56,107 bases of DNA from Oscillospiraceae bacterium (GCA_015064785.1 SVRM01000007.1:1-56107), one strand, 5' to 3'. Positions 1-7,779 are shown, counted from the first letter of the stretch. Made by a program: numbers and translations. Notes: generated by a model not told the origin, from the letters alone.

Positions 1-165
1 GGACTGCATGAATGCAGTCCGGAAGTTCTCCCTTGCCCCTCATCCGAGGGGCATTTTCATGCGATTTTCGCATGAAAACCGGGAAATTCGGGTCACTTCG
101 TGACCCCGTGGTTGTCGCAGGTTGAATACCTGCCGCAAGTTTTCAACTTGCAACAACCCCTGCCT
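1..165. repeat. cluster of consecutive hairpins
   Basis: This gene-free stretch is almost entirely made of short inverted repeats set one after another: GGACTGCAT/ATGCAGTCC (1-20), CCCCTC/GAGGGG (near 37-52), TTTTCATGCG/CGCATGAAAA (near 53-79), GGGTCAC/GTGACCC (near 90-107), GCAGGT/ACCTGC and GCAAGTT/AACTTGC (near 118-152). The last part, read on the minus strand, starts GGGGTTGTTGCAAGTT and resembles the ends of the palindromic elements at 4808-5002, 8158-8192 and 30390-30605. It probably is a dispersed palindromic element or part of one. No coding signal is visible. Confidence 0.6.
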
Positions 166-173
166 TCGATTCC

Positions 174-575
174 TTACAGCAGATTGAGCAGACCGCCGTC
201 GATCAGTTCGATGAGTGTACGCAGAATGTCAAAAAACAGGATATCATTGACGGTTGCGAACACGACGGCACCGAGATAGCCGACGATCAGAAACAGCGGG
301 GAAAATGCAAAAATCCATGGTTTGGGACACAAAAAGCGCAGAAGCAGAAATACGGCACCGGTGATAAACAGTACGACTGCACCGGGGCGGACAACGGCTG
401 AACGCAGTCCTCCGAAGATACCGCCGAGGGTGTCAGCGACATCTGCACCGATCAGTCCCTCCATCCCGGAAAGAACAGTGCCCAGATGGCGAACAGTCGC
501 ATAAGCGGCGATCCAGAGAATGGCTGCGGCAATGATGACATAGACAAGATTGCGAAGATAAGCAGTTGTTTTCAT
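174..575 (-). CDS. small multi-pass membrane protein, function unknown
   Basis: The 133-residue product has about three hydrophobic segments (roughly residues 8-26, 64-81 and 88-110), so it should sit in the cytoplasmic membrane. I recognise no family motif. The start at 575 is supported by TAGGAGAAAC placed just before the ATG, and by a promoter about 30 bases upstream. It is a single-gene unit: the tRNA operon terminator lies upstream on the same strand, and the hairpin cluster at 1-165 lies downstream. The role is unknown. Confidence 0.7.
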   Translation of the reverse strand: MKTTAYLRNLVYVIIAAAILWIAAYATVRHLGTVLSGMEGLIGADVADTLGGIFGGLRSAVVRPGAVVLFITGAVFLLLRFLCPKPWIFAFSPLFLIVGYLGAVVFATVNDILFFDILRTLIELIDGGLLNLL

Positions 576-606
576 ATGTTTCTCCTATGTAGATTGTGGT
601 ATCATC

Positions 607-635
607 AGTATACCATAATTGGGGCTAAAACACAA
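607..635 (-). promoter_or_regulatory. sigma-A type promoter for the membrane protein gene
   Basis: On the minus strand TTGTGT (630-635) and TATACT (607-612) are separated by 17 bases. The start codon of the downstream gene lies about 30 bases from the -10 box. Confidence 0.6.
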
Positions 636-669
636 GGTGTTCACGTGAAAAATCCCCCAAAAAACCAAA

Positions 670-701
670 ATGCCCATCCACAGTTTCCTGTGAATGGGCA
701 A
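670..701 (-). terminator. intrinsic terminator of the tRNA operon
   Basis: On the minus strand TGCCCATTCACAG and CTGTGGATGGGCA form a long stem with a GAAA tetraloop, followed by TTTTGGTTTTTT. It sits directly after tRNA-Thr. Confidence 0.85.
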
Positions 702-707
702 TTCCTT

Positions 708-783
708 TGGAGCTGGTAACCAGAATCGAACTGGTGACCTCATCCTTACCAAGGATGTGCTCTACCGACTGAGCCATACCAGC
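708..783 (-). tRNA. tRNA-Thr (GGT)
   Basis: The minus strand folds as a cloverleaf. The acceptor arm is GCTGGTA paired with TACCAGC, the anticodon loop TTGGTAA (anticodon GGT) sits on a CATCC/GGATG stem, a GTTCGATTC T-loop is present, and CCA is encoded at the 3' end. It lies 19 bases after tRNA-Asp and shares its promoter and terminator. Confidence 0.96.
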
Positions 784-802
784 ATGTGCTGCAGAATACA
801 GC

Positions 803-879
803 TGGCGACCTGGATGGGGCTCGAACCCACGACCTCTAGCGTGACAGGCTAGCGTTCTAACCAACTGAACTACCAGGCC
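803..879 (-). tRNA. tRNA-Asp (GTC)
   Basis: The minus strand folds as a cloverleaf with acceptor arm GGCCTGG/CCAGGTC, discriminator G, encoded CCA, and anticodon loop CTGTCAC (anticodon GTC) on a CTAGC/GCTAG stem. It is the first gene of a two-tRNA operon. Confidence 0.96.
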
Positions 880-925
880 ATTTTGTATTCCTGCGGAGGA
901 TTGTGTTCCCCTCAGCACGTTTTAT

Positions 926-954
926 ATTATACCATATCCTAATCGATTTGTCAA
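926..954 (-). promoter_or_regulatory. consensus promoter of the tRNA-Asp/tRNA-Thr operon
   Basis: On the minus strand a perfect TTGACA (949-954) and a perfect TATAAT (926-931) are separated by 17 bases. This is typical of strong stable-RNA promoters in Bacillota. Confidence 0.9.
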
Positions 955-1045
955 CACCTTTTTTCATATTTTTTTGAGATTTTTTTGAGGTTCGGAATGG
1001 GTATCAAATTTCCGTGAACTTTTTGTGAGAAATCGTGATTTTCTA

Positions 1046-1074
1046 TTGCAATTACTGTCATTCTGTGCTAAAAT
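1046..1074 (+). promoter_or_regulatory. likely promoter of the oxidoreductase/VOC operon
   Basis: TTGCAA (1046-1051) and TAAAAT (1069-1074) have 17-bp spacing and lie about 70 bases before the start codon at 1143. Confidence 0.55.
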
Positions 1075-1142
1075 AAACATAATAGGAAACGGTTTTTCTG
1101 CCGCTTCAAATACGAAAAATTTCTCCGAAAGGAATCAAAAAC

Positions 1143-2321
1143 ATGGAAAAAGTAAGATTTGGTATTGTCGGTATCGGTAATATGGGTACCGGTCACGTAG
1201 AATCCATTGCCGGCGGACACATCGAAAATGCTGTCCTGACCGCTGTCTGTGATGTCAAGGAAGATCGCCTTGCATTTGTGACCGAAAAGTACGGTGCGGA
1301 CATTGCAACGTACACCGATTACAAGGAAATGCTGGCATCCGGCAAGATTGATGCTGTTCTGATTGCAACTCCGCACTATCTGCATCCTGTCATCGCCATC
1401 GAAGCATTTGAAGCAGGTCTGCATGTTCTGTCCGAAAAGCCGATCGGTGTTTACACCAAGAAGGTTATGGAAATGTACGAAGTCGCAAAGGCACATCCCG
1501 ATCAGGTCTTCGGTATCATGTACAACCAGCGTACCAATCCCAGATACCAGAAGATGCGCGAAATGCTGCAGGGTGGTGAACTCGGTGAGCTTCAGCGTGT
1601 TGTCTGGATCATCACCAACTGGTACAGAACCCAGTCTTATTACAACTCTTCTGCATGGAGAGCAACATGGGAAGGCGAAGGCGGCGGCGTTCTGCTGAAC
1701 CAGTGCCCGCACAACCTCGACCTCTGGCAGTGGATCTGCGGTATGCCCAAGCGCGTCTGCGGCTTCCTGTCCTTCGGTAAGTATCATAACATCGAAGTCG
1801 ATGACGATGCAACCATCTACGCAGAATATGCAAACGGCGCAACCGGTCTGTTCATCACCACCACCGGTGAAGCTCCCGGTACCAACCGACTTGAGATCAC
1901 CGGTACCAAGGGCAAGCTGGTCTTTGAAAACAACAAGCTGATCTGGACCAAGCTGGAAGAAGATGTCAAGGAATTTACGATGAATGCCGAAACCGGTTTC
2001 GGCACACCGAAGATGACCACCGAAGAAATCGTGATTGAAGAACCGTCCCCTGAACACAGAGGTATTCTGCGCAACTATACCAATGCGATTCTGAACGGCA
2101 CGCCTCTGCTGGCGCCCGGTCTGGAAGGTGTCAACGGTCTGTCCATCTCCAACGCGGCACACCTGTCTGCATGGAAGAACAACAAGTGGGTCGACCTGCC
2201 CAACGACGGTGAGGAATTCTGGGAAGAACTGCAGAAGAAGATTGCAGCTTCCAACGGTAAGGATGAATCTGCTGTTTCCGGCGGCGTTGCTGACCTTTCC
2301 TCTACCTACAACTCCAAGTAA
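1143..2321 (+). CDS. Gfo/Idh/MocA family NAD(P)-dependent oxidoreductase
   Basis: The 392-residue protein begins with a Rossmann dinucleotide-binding motif (GIGNMGTGH, residues about 9-17) and carries the family's EKPIG motif near residue 100. The C-terminal alpha/beta dimerisation domain is of usual length. Enzymes of this family oxidise or epimerise sugars, inositols and related polyols in the cytosol; the substrate here cannot be read from sequence. AAAGGAATC lies 9 bases before the ATG. The VOC gene follows after 21 bases with its own GGAG site, so the two are probably co-transcribed and may act on the same carbohydrate. The terminator at 2755 closes the unit. Confidence 0.92.
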   Translation: MEKVRFGIVGIGNMGTGHVESIAGGHIENAVLTAVCDVKEDRLAFVTEKYGADIATYTDYKEMLASGKIDAVLIATPHYLHPVIAIEAFEAGLHVLSEKPIGVYTKKVMEMYEVAKAHPDQVFGIMYNQRTNPRYQKMREMLQGGELGELQRVVWIITNWYRTQSYYNSSAWRATWEGEGGGVLLNQCPHNLDLWQWICGMPKRVCGFLSFGKYHNIEVDDDATIYAEYANGATGLFITTTGEAPGTNRLEITGTKGKLVFENNKLIWTKLEEDVKEFTMNAETGFGTPKMTTEEIVIEEPSPEHRGILRNYTNAILNGTPLLAPGLEGVNGLSISNAAHLSAWKNNKWVDLPNDGEEFWEELQKKIAASNGKDESAVSGGVADLSSTYNSK

Positions 2322-2342
2322 TCTGATAAAGGAGACACCATT

Positions 2343-2747
2343 ATGGCAAACGATATGATCAAGGGTATGGGTTTCCATCACATCGGTCTGAAGGTTGCGG
2401 ATTTTGCAAAGTCCCGTGCAATGTATCATGCGCTGGGCATGAAAGAAGTCTGCGGCTGGGGCGAAGGTGAAAAGGAAATTGTCATGTTTGACCTCGGCGA
2501 CGGCGGCAGAATTGAGCTGTTCGCAGGCGGCGGTGATTTCCTCTCCAAGGAAGGCAAGTGGCTGCACTTCGCAATGAAGGTCGACGATGTTGACGCGGCA
2601 TATGAAACCGCACTCAAGGCAGGCTTTGAGCCGAAGACCGCACCGAAGGTCGTTCCGCTCCAGTCCTGGCCGAACCCGATTTCCATCAATATCGCGTTCG
2701 TTGTCGGTCCCGACGGCGAAGAACTGGAATTCTTCAAAGAAGTATAA
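2343..2747 (+). CDS. VOC (glyoxalase/bleomycin-resistance fold) family protein
   Basis: The 134-residue protein shows the vicinal-oxygen-chelate pattern: it starts with FHHIGLKVADFAKSRAMY, has a central FDLGDGGRIELF strand, and ends with the GPDGEELEFF strand typical of glyoxalase-like metal sites. The likely metal ligands are the early His and the C-terminal Glu. Members isomerise or cleave small metabolites or bind drugs. Placement directly after a Gfo/Idh/MocA gene suggests sugar or polyol metabolism rather than resistance, but this is inference. The start ATG at 2343 is preceded by AAAGGAGACACC. Confidence 0.88.
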   Translation: MANDMIKGMGFHHIGLKVADFAKSRAMYHALGMKEVCGWGEGEKEIVMFDLGDGGRIELFAGGGDFLSKEGKWLHFAMKVDDVDAAYETALKAGFEPKTAPKVVPLQSWPNPISINIAFVVGPDGEELEFFKEV

Positions 2748-2754
2748 TGATAAA

Positions 2755-2793
2755 GCGGCTCCGCGGCGGATTTTCTGCTGCGGAGCTGTTTTT
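2755..2793 (+). terminator. intrinsic terminator after the oxidoreductase/VOC operon
   Basis: CGGCTCCGCGGCGG pairs imperfectly with CTGCTGCGGAGCTG, and a TTTTT run follows. Confidence 0.85.
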
Positions 2794-2800
2794 CGATATT

Positions 2801-2830
2801 GTAGGGACAGGCGTCCTCGACTGTCCCTAT
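2801..2830 (+). repeat. REP-like palindrome starting with GTAG
   Basis: GTAGGGACAG, then a GCGTCCTCGA loop, then CTGTCCCTA. TAGGGACAG and CTGTCCCTA are perfect inverted repeats. The 5' GTAG tetranucleotide is the hallmark of REP elements used by RAYT transposases. The same palindrome recurs at 25436, 25728, 25985 (inverted, longer), 26877, 26932 (inverted) and 44819-44888 (an inverted pair). Confidence 0.85.
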
Positions 2831-2994
2831 AGGCGTCCTCAACTGTCCCTATAGGCGTCCTCGACTATAGGAACAAGAAACTTGTTCCGATAGGCGTCCT
2901 CGACTGTAGGAACAAGAAACTTGTTCCGATAGGCGTCCTCGACTGTAGGAACAAGAAACTTGTTCCGATAGGCATCCTCGACTGTAGAAACAAG
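2831..2994 (+). repeat. tandem array of 39-bp units derived from the REP palindrome
   Basis: After the REP copy comes a 22-base partial unit (2831-2852), then three near-identical 39-base units at 2853-2891, 2892-2930 and 2931-2969, then a diverged partial unit to 2994. Each unit starts AGGCGTCCTCGACTGTAG and contains the perfect hairpin GGAACAAG-AAA-CTTGTTCC. Units abut with no unique spacers, so this is not a CRISPR array. The array sits between the terminator at 2755 and the sigma factor gene, about 100 bases before its start. Confidence 0.85.
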
Positions 2995-3095
2995 CGAAAT
3001 AATTCTGAAAAAATTTTGAAAACCGCGAATCAACCGAAATTTTCTGCAACTAATAGGACGAAAACAGCCGACAGCGGCAGAAAGGAGGAACCTCT

Positions 3096-4757
3096 GTGAT
3101 CGGATTCGATGAGACTTTTGAAAAACAATGCGGTGAATATCTTGCATATCTGTACGGACTTGCCGAGAGGCATTACAATGACTGTGCGGATATCGATGCC
3201 CTGGTGCAGGACACGATTGCTGTGCTGGTCGTCAAAGTCAGACACGGCGAACGTGTCGAATACCCAAAAGGATTTCTTGCTGCCGTGCTGAAAAACAAGT
3301 ACAATGCATGGCTTCGTGAAAAATACAAGGCGGAGCTTGTGGAATATTCTGACGGCGTCTTCACAGAAGGCTATGACGCATTTGCCGAACAGGAAGAAGC
3401 CGAACATAAAAACGGGGAATACGAATCGGTACGTCGTGAGATCGGTCGCCTGATCCGGATATACCGCGAAGTCATTGTGCGTCATTATGTTCACGGGCAA
3501 ACGGTGGAACAGATTGCAAATGCGCTTGGGATCCCGCGCGGAACGGTGCTGTCCCGCTTGTCAAAAGCACGCGATCAGATCAAAGAGGGACTTGAAAACA
3601 TGGAAAAGTATTCGCAGATCAGTTATGAACCCAAAACAGCTTCCATCGGCATCTGGGGCAGCAGCGGACTCAGCAGTGAGCCATTCTCGCTTTTGCGCTC
3701 TGACATCGAAGCCAATCTTCTGTATCTGGCATATGAAGCCCCGGTTTCGGTGCGCGGCATTGCCGATACGATGGGAATGCCGTGTGCTTACCTGGAACCG
3801 ATCATCGACGTTCTGGTAAAAGGTGAATTGATGGGCAGAACTCCGGGCGGGCTTGTGTACACCCGATGCTTTGTACAAAGATATGAGAACGCCTTTGGTG
3901 ATATCCCGGCACAGGAAGCGCTTGCCGAAAAGTACGCATCCCGCGTTTGGGATATTGTCTGGAAGCATCTGGAGCCGCTGACAAAGCATGATGATTTCGC
4001 CATGATGTCGGAAAAGCAGAAGGCGACGATGCTCTTGTTCATTATGAATCAAATGCTTGGAAATGTTCTGCATAAGAGCCGTCCCGATGAGGGAAATACG
4101 CCGAATCAGCCGCCCGAACGTCCCAATGCAGGCAGATGGCTGGCAACCGTTACCGTTTATGAGCACGGTCAGGAAACTACCATTCCTTACGACGGCTCCG
4201 GTCCTGTCATTGTGAATTACAGACCCAACGATGACGGAAAGAATCTCTGTCAGATGTTCGACTGCCAATCGCTGTTCGGCGATGCACACTGGGCGTATGG
4301 CGGATTCAAATACAAGTGCTCGTTGAGAAGTATTCTGCGGTTTTATGCATCCTTTCTGCCTTGTGATGTGAAGACCGACAACAATCTTTTATATGAATTG
4401 ATTCCCGAATTTGAAAAGCTCCATATTCTGAAGCGCGATGCGGATGGGGAGATTCGGCTCGATATTCCGGCATTGCCCTACACGGAGGTGATGCAGTATT
4501 GGAATCCTGTATGTGAGGAACTCAAAAAAGAGCTATTTGCGTTGTTGTCCGACGATCTGCGCAGTCTTTGGGCAAAAACAAAGAACCGTGTTCCGGGTCA
4601 CGTGGATGAAGCGGAATATTTCGTTCACGCAGGTGCCATGGGCGCATATGTGAAAGCACAGCTTCTTGCGATTGTCAATCAGAAGCTTCTGCCGTATCCT
4701 GTTGTTGTCGGGGAAACGCCGTTGATTTATATTTCATATCGGAAGAAAGAAATCTGA
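3096..4757 (+). CDS. ECF-like sigma-70 factor with long C-terminal extension
   Basis: The 553-residue protein opens with a sigma-70 region 2-like helical part (residues about 5-85). Region 4 follows near residues 125-170, with a clear recognition helix-turn-helix (TVEQIANALGIPRGTVLSRL). Beyond residue 190 about 360 residues are unlike normal ECF factors. A winged-helix-like segment (SVRGIADTMGMPCAYLEPII) lies near 215-240, and the remainder is an unassigned soluble domain. The GTG start at 3096 is chosen because AAAGGAGGA ends seven bases before it. No anti-sigma gene is adjacent. The extension may be a ligand- or partner-sensing part that controls the sigma domain, which is inference. The target promoters are unknown. 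Confidence 0.8.
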   Translation: MIGFDETFEKQCGEYLAYLYGLAERHYNDCADIDALVQDTIAVLVVKVRHGERVEYPKGFLAAVLKNKYNAWLREKYKAELVEYSDGVFTEGYDAFAEQEEAEHKNGEYESVRREIGRLIRIYREVIVRHYVHGQTVEQIANALGIPRGTVLSRLSKARDQIKEGLENMEKYSQISYEPKTASIGIWGSSGLSSEPFSLLRSDIEANLLYLAYEAPVSVRGIADTMGMPCAYLEPIIDVLVKGELMGRTPGGLVYTRCFVQRYENAFGDIPAQEALAEKYASRVWDIVWKHLEPLTKHDDFAMMSEKQKATMLLFIMNQMLGNVLHKSRPDEGNTPNQPPERPNAGRWLATVTVYEHGQETTIPYDGSGPVIVNYRPNDDGKNLCQMFDCQSLFGDAHWAYGGFKYKCSLRSILRFYASFLPCDVKTDNNLLYELIPEFEKLHILKRDADGEIRLDIPALPYTEVMQYWNPVCEELKKELFALLSDDLRSLWAKTKNRVPGHVDEAEYFVHAGAMGAYVKAQLLAIVNQKLLPYPVVVGETPLIYISYRKKEI

Positions 4758-4807
4758 GCACAGGGACAGCATTGGGACGATGGCTGCCGCGGAAAGTCAA
4801 TGTGTCG

Positions 4808-5002
4808 CAGGGGTTGTTGCATTTGGTAAATCATCATGCAATCGTACAACTCCCTCAGGCAAAAAAGACGCAGAAGCGTCTTTTTTGCCAGCTCCCTCGG
4901 AGAGGGAGCCTAATATAAGCCTCCCTCACCGAGGGAGGTGTCGCGCTTTCAGCGTGACGGAGGGAGTTATCTTTACACTTTGATTTGAAATGCAACAACC
5001 CC
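4808..5002. mobile_element. MITE-like palindromic element, copy 1
   Basis: The 195-bp element is bounded by inverted repeats GGGGTTGTTGCATTT (4808-4822) and AAATGCAACAACCCC (4988-5002). Inside are a terminator-like hairpin (AAAAAAGACGC/GCGTCTTTTTT, about 4861-4886), a CTCCCTCGGAGAGGGAG palindrome, CCTCCCTC/GAGGGAGG, and GACGGAGGGAGTT. No open reading frame is present. A second copy, inverted relative to this one, lies at 30390-30605. No clear target duplication is visible. The GACGC hairpin probably also terminates the sigma-factor gene ending at 4757. Confidence 0.75.
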
Positions 5003-5035
5003 TACATATTAGGTTCGTGAGAACATATCATACAT

Positions 5036-5071
5036 CAAAAAAACACGGTGCCGATTCTGATCAGCACCGTG
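5036..5071 (-). terminator. intrinsic terminator of the AGCS symporter gene
   Basis: On the minus strand CACGGTGC and GCACCGTG flank a 12-base loop, followed by TTTTTTT. Confidence 0.88.
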
Positions 5072-5093
5072 AAATTTTTGGAAAATATACGAA

Positions 5094-6497
5094 TTACTTC
5101 TTCTTTGCGCTGTTGGTTGCCTTGACGACGATACCGGAAAGCGCTGCGAGTGCGATGACGTTGGGGATAACCATCAGGTTGTTGAAAACGTCGGTCAGCT
5201 CCCAAACGAGGTCGTTTTCTGCGACAGTACCGAGGAAGATAAAGACAATTGCGAGTACAGAGTAAACGATGACGGAAATCTTCTTGGACTTTTCGGTCTT
5301 GCCGAACAGGAAGAGGACGTTCTGCTTACCGAAGAAGTTCCAGGAGATGATGGTGGTGAATGCGAAGAACAGCAGACAAATTGCAACTGCGATCGGACCC
5401 AATGTACCGCCGAAGACCTCAGACATTGCTTCCTGCATCATGTTTGCCTTGGTCAGACCTGCGGCAGCACCGTCAACGGTAATGGCAGGATTGTCACCGG
5501 CATACAGACAGGTGATGGTAACGAGAGCGGTCATGGTGAGAACGACGAATGTATCGATGAAGACACCGACCATCGCAACGACACCCTGATCGTGCGGCTT
5601 ATCAACCTTTGCAACTGCGTGTGCGTGTGGGGTGGAACCCATACCGGCTTCGTTGGAGAACAGACCGCGCTTTGCACCCTGAGAGATTGCTGTTGCAATG
5701 GCGGCACCGAAACCACCGCCGATGATTGCCTGCGGCTGGAATGCGTACTTGAAGATCATGCCGAATGCCGCGGGGACATCTGCGATCTTGACAACCAGAA
5801 TGATCAGACCGAGGAGGAGATAAAGAACTGCCATGAACGGAACGATCTTTTCCGCAACAGCGGCGATTCTCTGAATACCGCCGAGGAAGATGAATGCGCA
5901 GAGGGCTGCGAGAATGATACCGACAACCCAACCGGGAATGCCGAATGCGCCGGTCATGTTGGAAGCGATGGAATTGGACTGAACCATTGCACCCATGAAG
6001 CCGAGTGCGAGGATGATGGCGATGGAGAAGAATACAGTGAGGAACTTGCCGAATCCGTTGTTGTATGCGCGCTTGATATAGTAGACGGGACCGCCGAGAA
6101 CCTGACCGTTTTCATCAACGATACGGGTTTCCTGTGCGAGAACGGCTTCGGCATAAATGGTTGCCATACCGAGGAATGCGATGATCCACATCCAGAAGAT
6201 GGCACCGGGACCACCGGTCAGAATCGCGCCGCAGGCACCGACGATGTTACCGGTACCGACCTGTGCTGCGATGGCTGTGGCGAGTGCCTGGAAGGAGGAA
6301 ATACCGCCCTGTTGCTTGCCGCCGCTGAACTTGATGCCGCCGAAGACGCGCTTCATGCCTTCACCGAAGAAGCGAACCTGAACGAACTTGGTACGGATGG
6401 AATAGAGAAGACCGATACCGACCAGAAGAACGATCAGAATGTAGTTGGAGAGATACGTGTTGATGTCTTGTGCGATTTTCAGAAAAAATTCCTGCAT
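5094..6497 (-). CDS. AGCS family sodium:alanine/glycine symporter
   Basis: The 467-residue protein has about ten hydrophobic helices and the family signatures: the GTGNIVGACGAILTGGPGA region (near residues 80-100), the EAGMGSTPHAHAVA loop (near 283), and a C-terminal FFGKQNVLFLFG segment. The family imports alanine or glycine together with Na+ across the cytoplasmic membrane. A glycine riboswitch in its leader points to glycine as a regulated, probably transported substrate. The ATG at 6497 is preceded by AAGGAGTTACATC. It is a single gene with its own promoter, riboswitch, attenuator and terminator. Confidence 0.95.
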   Translation of the reverse strand: MQEFFLKIAQDINTYLSNYILIVLLVGIGLLYSIRTKFVQVRFFGEGMKRVFGGIKFSGGKQQGGISSFQALATAIAAQVGTGNIVGACGAILTGGPGAIFWMWIIAFLGMATIYAEAVLAQETRIVDENGQVLGGPVYYIKRAYNNGFGKFLTVFFSIAIILALGFMGAMVQSNSIASNMTGAFGIPGWVVGIILAALCAFIFLGGIQRIAAVAEKIVPFMAVLYLLLGLIILVVKIADVPAAFGMIFKYAFQPQAIIGGGFGAAIATAISQGAKRGLFSNEAGMGSTPHAHAVAKVDKPHDQGVVAMVGVFIDTFVVLTMTALVTITCLYAGDNPAITVDGAAAGLTKANMMQEAMSEVFGGTLGPIAVAICLLFFAFTTIISWNFFGKQNVLFLFGKTEKSKKISVIVYSVLAIVFIFLGTVAENDLVWELTDVFNNLMVIPNVIALAALSGIVVKATNSAKKK

Positions 6498-6527
6498 GAT
6501 GTAACTCCTTGTGTTTTTTGTTCTGAA

Positions 6528-6556
6528 TAAAAAATCCGCTGTATCAAAACAGCGGC
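6528..6556 (-). terminator. expression-platform terminator of the glycine riboswitch
   Basis: On the minus strand CCGCTG-TTTTGATA-CAGCGG is followed by ATTTTTTATT. It lies between the aptamer and the symporter start, where a ligand-controlled terminator is expected. Confidence 0.75.
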
Positions 6557-6617
6557 TCCAAAAAAGTCATCAGACAAACAAAACATCACCAACGCCGGCG
6601 TCGGTGCGGTTTATTTG

Positions 6618-6715
6618 GCTGCTCTGTCCTTTTGCCTGAGAGATTCAGAAAAGCGGTTTGCTGTTCTTTGCACCTTCGGCACTCATGATAGAGATTCTCC
6701 AGAGACCCTCTGTTT
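6618..6715 (-). promoter_or_regulatory. glycine riboswitch (single aptamer)
   Basis: Read on the minus strand the leader shows the conserved glycine-aptamer blocks in order: GGAGAATCTC near the start, GTGCCGAAGGTGC in the middle, and AATCTCTCAGGCAAAAGGACAGAG at the end (split here as CTCTCAGGCAAAAGGACAG). Only one aptamer is visible rather than the common tandem pair. It precedes an AGCS symporter gene and a terminator, so glycine most likely controls transcript completion. Singleton glycine riboswitches in front of Na+:alanine/glycine symporters are established. The direction of control is inferred to be OFF at high glycine. Confidence 0.9.
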
Positions 6716-6779
6716 TCGGTTTCCCGCGTTTCGACGGGATTCTAAAAACTTCAACGGTTTTATTCAAAAATTTGCATAT

Positions 6780-6808
6780 ATTATATCACGGAATATTCTG
6801 TTTTGCAA
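6780..6808 (-). promoter_or_regulatory. promoter of the riboswitch-symporter transcript
   Basis: On the minus strand TTGCAA (6803-6808) and TATAAT (6780-6785) have a 17-bp spacer, about 65 bases before the aptamer. Confidence 0.75.
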
Positions 6809-6864
6809 TAGGCAATGTCTATAAAATGCTGAATATTTCTGTTTTTAATTTGATTTAATTACAC

Positions 6865-6897
6865 AAAAATGACCGACAGACGCCTGTTCTGTCGGTC
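6865..6897 (-). terminator. intrinsic terminator of the M55 peptidase gene
   Basis: On the minus strand GACCGACAGA and TCTGTCGGTC form a 10-bp stem, followed by ATTTTTGTG. Confidence 0.85.
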
Positions 6898-6922
6898 GGG
6901 TCGGGGGATGGATGGCGGTTAT

Positions 6923-7720
6923 TTATGCACGGAACAGAACCTCTTCCATGGTGTCACCGGTGACCTCATAGGTTCTGCCGTCGATGATTTTCATGTACGG
7001 TTTTGCGTAGGACGAGGGCAGAATACCGCGCTCAACCAGCTCGACACGCATCGTGATCGGCTTTGCGTACTGCAGCGGCTTGACGCTGTCGGGATTGGCT
7101 TCTGCGTGACGGATGGCTTCGATGGTTTTTTCGCGGAGCAGAGCGTGTGCCTTTTGCTGCGGCAGGAGTACACCGCCCCTCCATGTGATACCGCGCTTGA
7201 CCTCTGCTGTGACAACCCACGGAAGCAGTTCTTCCGCTTCACGGCAGACCTTGTCGTCACCGGAAACCATGATGACGGGCTTGCCCTTGTCACCGACAAT
7301 GCCCGCGTCAATGGCGACCTCACCGGCCTGTGCGCCATTGATATGGTAATTCTGAATGGATGTCGAGCTCATCGAATGCTCAAGGGTTCCGCCCGGCGTT
7401 CCTGCCATGGCGTGATAGCCGAGCAGAATGACCGCGTCACATTCGTCCAGACACGGGAAACGGTCGTCACCGGTATAGCCGATGATGTAGCCGTCAGCCT
7501 CCGCGCACAGCTCTGACCAGATGACATTCATGCCGCCGCCGTGACAGTCGCGGACATATACCTTCTCCGCGCCCGCTTCCTTGCAGGCACGGACGACCAC
7601 GTTGATGTCATTGACCATCAGCCGCCGTCCCTCGGCGTAGCGGGATGCTTCGGGAAGTACCTGTTCCCGCGAGGTAATGCCGGAAATACCTTCCAGATCA
7701 GTCATAATATAAATGTTCAT
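6923..7720 (-). CDS. M55 family D-aminopeptidase (DppA-like)
   Basis: The 265-residue protein matches the DppA fold: the N-terminal TDLEG with Asp8 and Glu10, His60 in RDCHGGG, His103 in GYHAMAG, and Glu134 in the NGAQAGEVA region. These are the expected ligands of the two zinc ions. DppA-type enzymes release N-terminal D-amino acids from short peptides and assemble into a self-compartmentalising decamer in the cytosol. Here it stands alone rather than inside a dpp transport operon, so its substrates may come from peptidoglycan turnover, which is inference. AAAGGAGATTCCAT precedes the ATG at 7720, and a good promoter lies just upstream. Confidence 0.92.
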   Translation of the reverse strand: MNIYIMTDLEGISGITSREQVLPEASRYAEGRRLMVNDINVVVRACKEAGAEKVYVRDCHGGGMNVIWSELCAEADGYIIGYTGDDRFPCLDECDAVILLGYHAMAGTPGGTLEHSMSSTSIQNYHINGAQAGEVAIDAGIVGDKGKPVIMVSGDDKVCREAEELLPWVVTAEVKRGITWRGGVLLPQQKAHALLREKTIEAIRHAEANPDSVKPLQYAKPITMRVELVERGILPSSYAKPYMKIIDGRTYEVTGDTMEEVLFRA

Positions 7721-7750
7721 ATGGAATCTCCTTTGTACGTCGTTTTCTTC

Positions 7751-7779
7751 ATTATACCGAAAAATAGCCCGATTGTAAA
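7751..7779 (-). promoter_or_regulatory. promoter of the M55 peptidase gene
   Basis: On the minus strand TTTACA (7774-7779) and TATAAT (7751-7756) are 17 bases apart. Confidence 0.8.

Noticed and set aside
1068..2567. Long 499-codon frame antisense to the oxidoreductase and VOC genes
   Set aside because: It mirrors two clear genes, lacks a ribosome site and gives a protein of no recognisable family.
2831..2994. Possible CRISPR array
   Set aside because: The 39-bp units follow one another directly with no unique spacers and no cas genes; they are tandem repeats derived from a REP.
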